Shown here piece after piece: positions 13,201 through 22,797 of a stretch of 64,000 bases of DNA (position 1 is its first letter; each line of letters opens with the position of its first letter). This DNA comes from Adineta steineri (Eukaryota; Rotifera; Eurotatoria; Adinetida; Adinetidae): the NCBI GenBank assembly GCA_905250115.1, contig CAJNOI010000186.1, positions 62,001-126,000 of the forward strand, in the 5' to 3' direction. Made by a program: the position numbers and the translations under genes. The notes below the pieces were generated by a model. That model did not search any database. It was not told the DNA's origin and was given only the letters and a program-made list of their open reading frames with translations.

Positions 13201-14971
13201 TTCAAGTAAGATATGTCACTCTGATCAAAATACCACATGTAATAATAATGGTCAATGTGTATCGGTTAATGAAAATATAGCAACGAATAAGTCATTCATT
13301 TGTATGTGTTCAAAAGGTTTTAGTGGAGAACGATGTGAAGAAATAGATAGCAAAATTATCATATCATTTCATAAAGATATTATTTTACCACCATTGGTAC
13401 TAGTTCATTTCATTCGCGTGTTCCCTGATGCTCCGCCAGAAAATGGTTCTACCTTTAAAATTATTCCTGTCAATCAGAACTCCGTTACTGTTCGATGGTC
13501 ACATCCATTTCATATCTCCTTTGTCGAACTATTTAATAACAACTATTATTTAATCGCTGTTCAAAATATATACAATCGATCATTTGACATTTCCAAAACA
13601 CTCCACCCATCAGATCGTTGTAAACATATAAGTGAAGTATTGAGTGAAACTATAGTCAAATTTCATAGACTTCGTCGTATTAAATATTATCATGTACCAT
13701 GTCGAAATTATACACCATCCTTGTCTTGTTTCTATGATGATAATTATTTTTGTCTATGTAATGATTATGATCATCAACGTGTAGCGAACTGTTTCGAATT
13801 TAATCCTTCAATTGAACATGATTGTTTTGGTCAAAGTAATTGTGAAAATGGAGCGCGATGTTTGCAAGACAACGCAATTTGTCCACAAACATCGATATGT
13901 GTTTGTCCAGCATGTTTTCACGGAACACAGTGTCAATTTAGTTCAAGCTCCTTTGGTGTTTCACTTGATGCTATTTTAGGTTATCATATTCAACCGCATA
14001 TTACTATGAAATTTCAACCATCTATTGTCAAATTCAGTATAGCTTTGACAACAATCTTACTTGTAGTTGGTTTGATCAATGGTATTCTTTCCATTATTAC
14101 TTTTATGAACAAAGAAACACGAAAAGTTGGATGTGGTTTTTATCTATTGGGTACATCAATTACTACTCTACTTATTGTTATTATATTTACATTGAAATTT
14201 TCCATACTTATCATTGCACAAATAACATACATTACGAATCAATCATTTCTTAAATTTCAATGTTATTCAATCGATTTTCTTTTACGAACCTGTCTTATAA
14301 TAGATCAATGGTTGAATGCATGTGTAGCCATAGAAAGAGCTTATACTTTAATCAAACGAACTAGTTTTGACAAAAAGAAAAGTATACAAAGAGCTAAATT
14401 TATTATTGTTGCTATTATTCTATTGGCTATCGGTACAACTATTCATGATCCTATTCATCGACATCTCTTATATGAAGATAGTAATAATAATGATGATGAT
14501 GATGATGATAATGGACAGCGTATTTGGTGTATCGTGACTTATTCAACTTCTTTGCAGACATACAATATGGTGATGAATATATTTCATTTTTTTGCTCCAT
14601 TTATCATTAATATCATTTCGAGTATTACTATTATTATTATGGCTACTCGACAACGAACAACTGTTCAGACTAATGAACCTTATAGAAAACTCTTATATGA
14701 ACAATTGAGAGAGCACAGTCATCTTTTAATTGGTCCTATTATCTTAGTAATTCTAGCTTTACCACGTTTAATCATTTCTGTCATTTCAACTTGTATGAAT
14801 TCAGTCAGCGATTCATGGCTCTTTCTTATTGGATATTTTATATCTTTGTTGCCACCTATGCTTACTTTCGTAGTGTTTGTTCTCCCATACAGACTCTATA
14901 AAAAGGAATTCTACGAAACTGTCAGACGATATCGAAAATCAATACAATCACGATTACGTCCTGCTTTATAA
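10202..14971 (+). CDS. Chimeric LDLa/EGF-domain seven-transmembrane receptor, 1589 aa
   Basis: Predicted surface receptor in a single 4.8-kb exon. A signal peptide (MIFIKNLLPFILF) precedes a ~1270-residue ectodomain. LDL-receptor class A repeats begin near residues 181, 220, 455 and 577, with further degenerate ones to about 700; the calcium-box pattern survives in CNGQIDCLNDGIDEENC and CDGLIDCDNKDDEHC. EGF-like modules follow near 795, 928, 1005 and 1207 (CLCPPSYSGDRC; CMCSKGFSGERC; CVCPACFHGTQC). From about 1277 there are seven hydrophobic helices. The DRY position reads ER-A (ACVAIERAY), a Cys sits at the top of helix 3 (KFQCYS) and another in loop 2 (RIWCIV), as in rhodopsin-like GPCRs. 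Helix 7 ends LPYRLYK rather than NPxxY. No GPS/GAIN site is seen, which argues against a typical adhesion GPCR; the layout recalls snail GRL101-type LDLR-GPCRs. Ligand unknown. Intronless, unlike most genes in the window. Confidence 0.9.
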   Translation: MIFIKNLLPFILFQMVISSPQINLHLTSWINANKSDVVFQRDCLYVTPSTEAETDTYQIISYCLTNTSSEWNIKEDTLGQKFSFAELHKQNITSQQLYIWSAPMDVVERYQLYLNKLSTSAEQTFTELTVFYNCTIPRFGPLCQYSLMNYDSDDSSINEVVYRFYQDPYEPSDLTCYTHLECNRGSTLVCLDWSEICNGQIDCLNDGIDEENCWQLEINDCEENEYRCDNGQCVTKIFLRDDELTFECLDRSDEGRDSLGINQDIIGEPTFSQEEVICLIDSSMSSTKITSSCVLQRYSLLDEKLHVDTPHSLNFTCWLAFKCHYGVSISADSGCDESISSEIYKQIINESCPDILFIPAGTLIFGHIYLAYIKKSIVDTGAFRPDYICYNEQLCSGFYSNVTVLKFNNSTCRRPKDFPVVYIPPSGGWMQWHVKTLYRYLYQCNTIIYKDASICKHPTMYQCINSSKCISIYRVCDGLIDCDNKDDEHCPSINGTCPALGTHKFFRCITKNTCISSKRLGDGLCQCGDDKHGLCEDEISDAYYIRTRMSFPTTCDGFTELIPVVFDGRNETDETECENWQCNNIYTRCNGVWNCLNGADELGCDSSQSLACPLHQHVCISSMTNQLICLPIEYANDGNIDCVGATDEPKLCRPNYHVTRMYQKFYCKNNAVHSCISSITLCSKNKQCSPKDDEQFCCQNQTISRPLAICDCRNESIYTDVKRFVCKHYADEMRQSFLYFSIDASKPSVKQLTVEDQTARSHPASITHEYDKRCHRGFPLLVWLDNDTIANTTACLCPPSYSGDRCQYQNQRVSLTLKFQTFSHSRRTLFALIVSLIDDSDERIIHSYEQLIYLYIQHCQTKFNIYLLYSSRPKLSTANYSIHIDIYEKISFIYRGSLFVPLNYPFLPVHRVAVQLTIPRISDSKEICSDQKCIHGRCVKYSNNAKEPGFCLCDRDWSGKYCTIPYTCTCSSDSLCIGRSANNRSICICPLNKRGSLCLLSSKICHSDQNTTCNNNGQCVSVNENIATNKSFICMCSKGFSGERCEEIDSKIIISFHKDIILPPLVLVHFIRVFPDAPPENGSTFKIIPVNQNSVTVRWSHPFHISFVELFNNNYYLIAVQNIYNRSFDISKTLHPSDRCKHISEVLSETIVKFHRLRRIKYYHVPCRNYTPSLSCFYDDNYFCLCNDYDHQRVANCFEFNPSIEHDCFGQSNCENGARCLQDNAICPQTSICVCPACFHGTQCQFSSSSFGVSLDAILGYHIQPHITMKFQPSIVKFSIALTTILLVVGLINGILSIITFMNKETRKVGCGFYLLGTSITTLLIVIIFTLKFSILIIAQITYITNQSFLKFQCYSIDFLLRTCLIIDQWLNACVAIERAYTLIKRTSFDKKKSIQRAKFIIVAIILLAIGTTIHDPIHRHLLYEDSNNNDDDDDDNGQRIWCIVTYSTSLQTYNMVMNIFHFFAPFIINIISSITIIIMATRQRTTVQTNEPYRKLLYEQLREHSHLLIGPIILVILALPRLIISVISTCMNSVSDSWLFLIGYFISLLPPMLTFVVFVLPYRLYKKEFYETVRRYRKSIQSRLRPAL

Positions 14972-16000
14972 AAACATAAATGAACAAACAAATGCTTCTT
15001 TTTTTTGTCTTACCGCTATTAGCTTTTAACAGTCAATGCAGTACTCATACCTTAAGATAACTGAATTTTCCAGAATGAAATATTAATGCAATTACATTCA
15101 GAATAAAATTATGTGAATAAATGTTCGAAAATCAACATAATACTGTTAACTTTACAGATATTAAACAAGTCTATTTGCTTCAGTAGCAGAATAAGACAAT
15201 AGTTTGTTCGATCGATCGATTGGAAGTTTCTTAAATTAATGAAAGTCTTATGTAAAACCACTTGTACTTTATAATTGAGGCAAAATGACTCTTAAACGCT
15301 TTTCATCCTTTAAAATGTCTACAGAGAAGCATTCTAGAAACAGTACTAAAAGACGATAAATGAAACAAAACGGTGAAATTTTTTAAACGAACATCGTTAG
15401 AGACACGAGGACTTCACAGGATTCGCGTTTTAGTCAGAAATCGGTCGCAGCCTCTGTTTTCGAAAAAGGGTATGGGTGTAGGTGTGGGTGTCGATGTGGG
15501 TATACGTGTGCGCGTCGTAGTGAATAGAAAGAGTAGACATCACACCACACCCACACCCTCAAGATTTTAGTATCTTATCTATGATTTTCGGATTCCAAAA
15601 TCTTACAATTGATTCTCAAAAACAACTAAAGACTCCTGAGAATTCTTGGGGATTCCATAAACGTTTTTGGATTCCAGAATTCCGCTCTTTACTCTCTTGT
15701 CCATCCCGCAATCTTCTCTGACGAAGCAAGTATCGCGAATGAGTCTGTTGCCTATCTCATGTAAGCAATTGAATGCATGCTGATAAGGATTCTCGGATTC
15801 CTTGCGTCAGGTTGCGAGAAGGACACAATGAAGATAAAAAGAGCGTAGAATATTTGCAATGTGCTTATGTATATGTTACTTTTTTCTTTTCTTAATATAC
15901 ACCGTAGTTTGCACGTAAACACTTATATACATTTTTCTGAAAAAACAATTACTGAAAAAATAACTTTCATCGGAAGAATTCATTCGCGACGAGTGGCATC
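14972..16000. other. Intergenic, with a telomere-like foldback
   Basis: No coding region supported. It holds the receptor 3' region, the foldback at 15468-15560, and repeated GGATTCC/GAATCC words around 15589-15800. AATAAA at 15117 could serve polyadenylation of the receptor. Confidence 0.6.
15468..15560. repeat. Telomere-like G-arm/C-arm foldback
   Basis: A G-rich arm of degenerate TGTGGG/TGTAGG units (15468-15510) is followed after about 30 bp by a C-rich arm (15541-15560, CACACCACACCCACACCCTC). The arms are inverted relative to each other, in the order G strand then C strand. TGTGGG is the bdelloid telomeric hexamer; the similarity is seen, the origin is inferred. Confidence 0.75.
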
Positions 16001-17248
16001 ATGCAAAGAGAATCTTTATTTGATTGCATTGGTATTTTAATTGATATACTCAATTTGGCAGAACAGTATACTATATACGGTTTAGTTGTTCAAAATAATT
16101 TGGATGACAATAGGGAGCGACTGTTTTTCGGTATCCTACTTGCAGTCGGTTTAGTCATGTTGTTAATATCTAGACACATTGTACATGAGCGTATAAAAAT
16201 TATCATATTCATATGTGCGGAAGTTGGCGAATGTTTAGCGTATTTATTTATTTTAAAAAGAACGACAGCATTAATAATTGTTACAATCTGTTATCTCTCA
16301 TTAGAAAGTGTTTTATATATTTTTCGTTTACTTCTACTGATTATGATCGAAAACGACATCCGTTCAAAAATCGTGGTTCTCGACAGCTACCTCAATGGTA
16401 TACCAGTTTTCGATCATAATAAGTTCAAAAATGAATTATGTACACATTTAAAAATGCATAATTTTCAAGTTCATATAAATTCTTTTGGAACTATGTTAAG
16501 TCATCAAAATAATGATCAATCACTTATAGATCGAATATCAGCGTTTAGAGCAGAATATGCTGTGAAGAAAGGATCTAAATGTCGTAGCGGGATATTATTC
16601 AGACTCCTGATGACGATAGGGATATACTCATGGCTTAATATGATTCCAATTTCAACAGTAACACTCGCTTCGGATTCCAGTTTTCGAAACAACTTCTATG
16701 AAATATTGTTAACTTTAAGTATGTTTTTAACAATATCTATGGTTGAAACTGAAGATGTTCCGAGTTCGAAGATGGGAGATTTTTTTCATATGGATGTACT
16801 TCAAAGAATTTTATATTTAATACCGCCAATTTATGCTGCTGTATCTGAACGAAACATACATATTCTTTGCAACGAAACAAAAAAAAACTTTCCAATGGTT
16901 AATAACGCCACAAATATAAATATTATTTGGTTTGTTTCCCTCCATATAATAGCTTTATTTCTTTCACCAACACTCATTATCTCGACATTCATCTTCAGTA
17001 TTACGGAGCTTAAGAAAACAAATTTATCCAAAAATGACCGCTTTTTTTTCATTAGCAGTTTAGTATGCAGCTGTATAGGCATCCTAACGATTTTTATTTT
17101 TATGTGCTTCATCAGTTACCTGCTCATAGACCACTTCTTAGAAAAGTGGGTGAGAGTAGGTGCGATTTCCGCACCTACATCTACACCCACACTCACACCC
17201 ACACCCACACCCACACCATCACACAACACAATTAAATACTTTTTATAA
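16001..17248 (+). CDS. Orphan multi-pass membrane protein ending in a telomere-like Pro/Thr tail, 415 aa
   Basis: No family recognised. A single exon encodes about seven or eight hydrophobic segments: roughly residues 40-62, 66-86, 91-117, 200-220, 232-250, 306-332 and 347-376, with a weaker one near 270-288. A ~75-residue hydrophilic stretch separates the third and fourth. The layout recalls a polytopic receptor or channel, but no GPCR or channel signature is visible. After the last helix (DHFLEKW) the frame enters a foldback of telomere-like repeats, so the last ~30 residues become a Thr/Pro repeat (TPTLTPTPTPTPS). The true ancestral C-terminus may therefore have been replaced. It is intronless and sits between the intronless receptor and acetyltransferase genes. 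Start: ATG at 16001. Confidence 0.6.
   Translation: MQRESLFDCIGILIDILNLAEQYTIYGLVVQNNLDDNRERLFFGILLAVGLVMLLISRHIVHERIKIIIFICAEVGECLAYLFILKRTTALIIVTICYLSLESVLYIFRLLLLIMIENDIRSKIVVLDSYLNGIPVFDHNKFKNELCTHLKMHNFQVHINSFGTMLSHQNNDQSLIDRISAFRAEYAVKKGSKCRSGILFRLLMTIGIYSWLNMIPISTVTLASDSSFRNNFYEILLTLSMFLTISMVETEDVPSSKMGDFFHMDVLQRILYLIPPIYAAVSERNIHILCNETKKNFPMVNNATNINIIWFVSLHIIALFLSPTLIISTFIFSITELKKTNLSKNDRFFFISSLVCSCIGILTIFIFMCFISYLLIDHFLEKWVRVGAISAPTSTPTLTPTPTPTPSHNTIKYFL
17146..17217. repeat. Telomere-like foldback inside a reading frame
   Basis: The G arm 17146-17164 and C arm 17170-17217 meet in a perfect 8-bp core, TAGGTGCG / CGCACCTA, around the 5-bp spacer ATTTC. The C arm runs into four ACACCC units. 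It forms the 3' end of the coding sequence 16001-17248. Confidence 0.8.
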
Positions 17249-18691
17249 TTTTTAATTGAATTTAAATTTTCAATAAAAAGAATGAATGATAGGAAATCAG
17301 TGAATAAATGAACGAATGAGAGTAAACGAAAAAAAAATGAGTTTACAACAAAAGAAAGAATGTGAACTTGACGGATAAATAAGACTTTGATACGATTTTT
17401 AATTTTAATTTTTAAACAAAAAGACAATACATTGATAAACGACGTGTTTGAAATTTTTTCATTAGACTATATAACTAAATCTGTTCTATTTTCCTGCTTC
17501 ATCATCGACTTTCGATCTCTTTGTTCCTTTCGTTTTGTATTTCCTAAAAATCAATAAATGAAAATTTTGAATAAGCTCTTCGCTCTCTTTCTTTCTACTT
17601 TGATATTTTTAGAGAAATTTTCTAATATATGAATTCTCTTTGGGTTTTACTGTTAATGAATTATTTCAGAACAATTCCTTTGTTTTTCGAAAATGCCATT
17701 TTGATATTTTATTTAAAAAAACGAAGAAAAAAGAAAAGTATACAAGTATTCATTTTATAGATGATGGAAAATATTTTCCCTAAAAATGATTCAAAAGATT
17801 TTTTTTTCTTTTTTAAATTATATTCTCATACCAACACATGAGATATCTCATTCAAGTTATAATATAGGTACACTTTCAGAAGCTTTTTTAGGGTGTGGGT
17901 GAGTGTAGGTGCTAGGCAAATACAGCATCTATACCCACACCCATCTTGAGAGTGAGCTAATAGGAGGAGTTGGGTATAGAAGGAGAAATTGAAGTAATAA
18001 ACCCATACCCTCAAATCGACAATAACGGTAAAAGATAACCGAATAAATAAGATGTTCTATTTATTCTGACGAAGGTACAATAGTTACATATGCAAGAGTC
18101 ATTTGTTAACAACAATCTCTGGTGTAAGAAAGAGAACGAAGAAATTATCTTGAGATTGTTTTGCACATTTATCTATTCACATTTTCATTATTTGTTTTTT
18201 TTTGTTAATGTAGCGCCTTCTTCTTATACTTCAGTATTTCAACGCTTACAATGGAGTCTCTATATAGAAAATTCATTGAAAATTGCAATATCCTCGCTTA
18301 AACACTGTTCCACAATACAAATCCTTCCTTTCTTGATAATTCTTTTTTATGACATTAGAAATGTCTTTCGTTAACTTTGATCGTTGTGTTACTTGTTCTC
18401 TACCAATAAAACTTTCGATAATATACGCTTACAATTTCGTAAATTCGTGTGCCTTCTTAATATGAATTGGGATGATTGTACCAATTACATTCAAAAGGTC
18501 AAACCTTAAAATAAGATTATTCACAAAAGTGACTACTCTTTAGAATAATACAAAAATAGAAGAAATATGTAACAGGCTTCTTCTTTCAATATTATTGTTA
18601 AAAATAAGCAATTACAATATGTCGTTATCTTTATTTCTTTTCTCTAATCGAACTTGGTATACGAGTTTTTATTATATCTATTTCTAGTATC
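17249..18691. other. Intergenic, with two further telomere-like foldbacks
   Basis: No gene supported; the frame at 18090-18374 has no recognisable content. AATAAA at 17272 may end the upstream transcript. Foldback repeats occupy 17889-18012. Confidence 0.55.
17889..18012. repeat. Adjacent telomere-like foldbacks
   Basis: The first has G arm 17889-17913 (GGGTGTGGGTGAGTGTAGG) and C arm 17924-17942 (ATACCCACACCC). A smaller one follows: GTTGGGTATAGA near 17969 against AAACCCATACCCTC at 17999-18012. The first G arm shares GGGTGAG-GTAGGTGC with the 17146 element, so they look like members of one family. Confidence 0.7.
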
Positions 18692-19234
18692 ATGACATCG
18701 ATTCGGTATGAAATCAACGATGAATTCTATCTCAATGATATATTGAGCAAAGAAGACATTCCATCATTGATTAAATACCTCAATAATCCCAAATTGATTG
18801 GCAACACTTTGACTATACCTCATCCATTCACGGTATCCGATGGTGAAACACTAATGGAATCAATGAAATCGATTTCACCCAAATTAAAACGTTTATTCAC
18901 TCTTCGCTTGTGTCTTACAGATGAGCTTGTAGGTATATGCAGTCTCTCTCGTTCAAGCAATGAGGATCATATCGCCGAACTTAGCTGTTGGTTAGGTGAA
19001 CCATTTTGGCATCGTGGTTTGATGCCTCAAGTTATACGCAAAGTTATCGAAGTAGTATCAAACGAATGGGACAACTTGATTCGAATCGAAGCTCATGTAT
19101 TTCCATGGAATAAACCATCGATGCGTATGCTTGAAAAGATTAATTTTCTCTTCGAAGCTACTTTACGTAAACATAACTTCAAGAACGGACAATACAATGA
19201 TGGTTTACTGTACTCATTTATTATAGAAAAATAA
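18692..19234 (+). CDS. GNAT-family N-acetyltransferase (RimJ/RimL type), 180 aa
   Basis: Predicted acetyl-CoA-dependent N-acetyltransferase of the Acetyltransf_3/RimJ-RimL type, probably cytosolic. The core strand and acetyl-CoA loop appear around residues 88-125 (ELSCWLGEPFWHRGLMPQ), the place of the usual Q/RxxGxG/A motif, here reduced to WHRGLMP. The C-terminal half shows the family pattern RIEAHVFPWNKPSMRMLEKI, in which Asn and Ser precede a 'MLEKINF' helix, followed by the FEATLRK strand. Length is normal for the family. Single exon, ATG at 18692. RimJ/L-like enzymes are abundant in bacteria and fungi, and the gene lies beside telomere-like repeats among intronless genes, so acquisition by transfer is plausible but unproven. 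Substrate unknown. Confidence 0.85.
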   Translation: MTSIRYEINDEFYLNDILSKEDIPSLIKYLNNPKLIGNTLTIPHPFTVSDGETLMESMKSISPKLKRLFTLRLCLTDELVGICSLSRSSNEDHIAELSCWLGEPFWHRGLMPQVIRKVIEVVSNEWDNLIRIEAHVFPWNKPSMRMLEKINFLFEATLRKHNFKNGQYNDGLLYSFIIEK

Positions 19235-21163
19235 GGGAACAACTTCGTATTTTTTTTTGTGTACGCTAATTAATAATTTTATATTCAATATAATTACGTA
19301 GAAAATGATGATATTGTTTTATCAATACTTGTAGAAAAACAGTTGAAATAAAATGAGATTTTAGAGATGTTCTGCTGGGGTATAGTTGTAGGTAGGTATA
19401 CGAATACACCCAAACCCGCACCCACATCCAAGATCATATATTGAGTAATTTTGTTAAAATCTTTCATCATCATAAATATAGATATGATCAATCCGAAAGA
19501 AATAAAAATAAACAAATCATGATCACATACTCAAAAATCTATTTTTCTTTTATTTCGTTCAAATCTAATAGTATTAAGATTTATCAATGAATAGACATTT
19601 GATTAGATGATATATTTCTTAATACAATACAATACATTACATGTTCAATTAGCTGAATAGAACAAAAGTCAAGTAGTCATTCATTTGTGACATAAAAATT
19701 ATTTTGTACTAAAATATCTAATGTTGCAATTCATGGTATATAATTATATTTCAGATATTAGTTCCAAAAGGTAGATAATTTTTATCTAATATAGAATCGC
19801 ACATCTTCTCGTCTTCAAAATGTTTTCTCTTGAAAAAGTTATAATGAAATTTATACGACAAACATATGGTTGAATATTTGTGCACTTTTCTAAACTTGAG
19901 TGTTTGTAGATGAAATATAAAAGAGAATAATTAATTTGTTGATAGACAAGATAAGAAAAGTAAACGAGAAGAGGTTCAGTGTTTTAACTCATTTATTTTT
20001 TTTTTCTCGTATAGATCTCATTTCATATACAAGCATATCGTTATTGGCAACAAACAAAAGAAACTTTTTATTACTATGACGCTATGATTTTATCAATTTA
20101 GATCAAAACTATTAATAAAACACGTATGAATCTAATTCGTAAGAAGAAATTGGAATGTATTTTTTAACAAAAGAATTTGCCAGTGACTAAGTAAAAGACG
20201 TGTGTATGCTTTATTCTCTCTCTCTCTTCTCTCTACCTACGCACATATACATACAATTAAAAAGCGATAAGAATGAAAAATATAGTTATAAAAAAATCAG
20301 ACTAGATGTTATTTAAGATGATATTGTCTTATTCACCTTGAATTCTTTTGTATAATAAGAAATTGAATAAATAACACAACGATAATAACGAATATTACAC
20401 TTTTAATCTGACTTTCATATTCTATACATCAATTTATAGATCACAACATTCACTATATCGTTCGAGAAATGTGATCCGCTTTTGCTAATGATATTGCCTT
20501 TTGATATTCATTCATTCACTTATATACAATCTCAATGGCACCATGAAATAAAACGAAGTATGTATATTCAGTGATGGTATACGATTGCAGTCTAGACTTT
20601 GATGTTTTTATTGTTTATTATAATAGTTAGAAATTCAATTATATGTATATAGATATATGTACAAAATACAGTACAGCATATTTATAACAAAGAGATAAGA
20701 CCATGTGTTTTTTTTCTCTCTTTTTTTTTCATCGCTAAATATTAGAATAGTATGTAATGCTTCTGTTATTTTCTGATTTGCCGTTGATACCAATTCATTA
20801 TTATTTTTTTCTCTGGTATTATCAACGATTATCTTGAAAAAAAAATAATGATTATCGATCGAGGTGGTAATGATAATTCAGGATTTGTTATTGATTACAA
20901 TGTTACATCATCATTATGTTCAATACGAAAGATCAGGTTTTGTAATTAAACAAATAATTGTGTGAATCAGAACGACCGCATGTTGATAAACTTTCAAAAT
21001 GAGAAAGAGAGAATTGTTTCGTTATCATATCTTTCTTTTTCTTTTGAGTCATCTATGATAATAAGAGTCATGAGTTATTATTTAACCTTGTTTTCTTTTC
21101 TAATTTTTTTAAAGTGAACAACAACCTTTAAGTAACAGTGCTAATCCTATTCGACAATATGCA
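19235..21163. other. Intergenic, with one telomere-like foldback
   Basis: No gene supported. A foldback lies at 19376-19430, and a CT tract near 20215-20240. Otherwise AT-rich sequence without recognisable structure. An upstream non-coding exon of the GTPase gene may lie near its right end. Confidence 0.55.
19376..19430. repeat. Telomere-like foldback
   Basis: G arm TGGGGTATAGTTGTAGGTAG from 19376, then a C arm with ACACCCAAACCCGCACCCAC ending near 19428. The spacer is only a few bases. Same G-then-C order as the elements at 15.5, 17.2 and 17.9 kb. Confidence 0.7.
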
Positions 21164-22222
21164 ATGATGAGTGACAACAATGAGAATATATTTGATATTA
21201 AATACAAAGTTTTACTACTTGGAGATACACTTGTAGGTAAAACATCGTTACAACGTTATATTGCTGGAAAAGATTTTCGACCAAATATTGGTTCTACTAT
21301 CGGTATGATGAAAATTTTTAATTTGAAAAAGAAACATAATTAACTAAATTGATTTTTATAGGTGTAGATTTTGTTAATAAAATTATTCCAGTTGAAAAAG
21401 CGAAGGTTAATTTACAGATATGGTAAGAATTTTAACTAGATTAATATATTGTTTTCATTATTCTATTAAAAGGGATACAGCTGGTCAAAAGAATTTTCGA
21501 TCACTTGGTAGAAGTTATTATGCAGCAACAAAAGCGTTTGTACTTGTTTATGATGTTACAAATGAAGAAACATTTTTTTTAATCGAAGAATTTTCTCGAC
21601 TAATCGATCAAGTTTGTTGAGAAAGAAAAATTGTTATTTAAATCTAGTTTTCTAATAAATTCAGGCTGGATTAGATATGGAACGACGATATTTAGTAGCA
21701 AATAAAATTGATTTAATAGAAAATCGAAAAATTGATGAAGAACAAGGCCGACGAGTAAAATATAAACACATATATATATATACATATTTATTATTTCTAT
21801 TATTTAGTTTGCTCTACGAAATAGTATGACTTATTTTGAAACAAGTTGTAAAACAGGTGAAAATGTTCATGATCTTTTCGAACAAATTGCTTCGGATCTT
21901 GTTCGTCAATTTAATCCAAAAATTGTATGTCATTTTATTTTTGTATTCTCATTAACTCGCTTCTTCTTTTTAGCTTGAATCCCATAGACCTATGAAAGAT
22001 AATTTTGCCTTTAATTATCATACATCAACAATATCGAATTATGAAGCACGTACTACTACTACTACTACTAATAATAATCAGCCAATAAAGCAATCCAGGA
22101 AGCCAGCAAAAATGTATTTTTCACCATCAACTTATGAAGCAATTGAAAACCATAAAAAATTTTCTTTTCGTCGTTTTATTGTCTGCTGTAATCCAAGAAA
22201 AACAACAGCAACCATGGACTAA
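21164..22222 (+). CDS. Rab/Ras-like small GTPase with a long C-terminal tail, 264 aa
   Basis: Small GTP-binding protein, likely a membrane-traffic switch. Exons: 21164-21302, 21362-21422, 21473-21611, 21665-21754, 21808-21924, 21974-22222; all GT-AG and in frame. G1 is GDTLVGKTS (canonical Rab form GDSGVGKT/S), the switch I region carries ST-IGVDF, G3 is WDTAGQ, G4 is NKID and G5 is ETSCKTG. YDVTNEETF and the SYYAATKAFVLVYD strand are Rab-like. The tail after about residue 180 is unusually long, Thr/Asn-rich, and ends near IVCCNPRKTTATMD. The CC pair lies 12 residues before the end, so ordinary C-terminal geranylgeranylation is doubtful. A pyrimidine-AG acceptor lies at about 21114, 50 nt before the ATG, with the frame open between, so an upstream exon or trans-splicing is possible. 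Subfamily not assigned. Confidence 0.88.
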
Positions 22223-22797
22223 AAAACGAAAGACATTTTCCATATATATATATTTTTATTAAATGCATTCTCAGGTGTATGTATGTTTTTTTTTATTTAC
22301 TTATAAATATCCTCTTTCATTTGTCTATAACATAATCATATATAAAACTTGATCAAGATAGTAGTACCATTGATTATTCATCCATCATTTAACTGTTGCT
22401 TTAAATAATAAGAATAATCCTATTATGTTCTTTAATGTAAAAATAAATGACCCAAATCTTGTTTTAGTTCATAGTTGAGAAAATATGTGTTAATAATACC
22501 TATTAATATAAATGAATCAATGTACTCAACTAATCGGCTTTTTTTCATGTTATCAATACGAAGTGCTAAGAATAACGTACATGCAAATATTAATGAATTA
22601 CAATGTCAACAATGCTGATTAGAAATCGACATATACAGATGTTAAATATTTCTTATGTGTAAAAAATTCATATTGTTCTAGTTTTATTTTGCAATAATAT
22701 AAATTAAAAGAATAAATATAACAAAATAGTATAACTAAAGCTATTTGTTGCATAGCTATTTCTTTGTTTTATAATCATATGCATATAATATCACATA
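22223..22797. other. Convergent intergenic region
   Basis: 3' flanks of the GTPase (plus) and the membrane protein (minus). No coding signal. AATAAA-like words near 22442 and 22712 may be polyadenylation signals. Confidence 0.5.

Noticed and set aside
18090-18374. Plus-strand 94-codon frame between telomere-like repeats
   Set aside because: Composition is that of random AT-rich DNA; no domain or signal.
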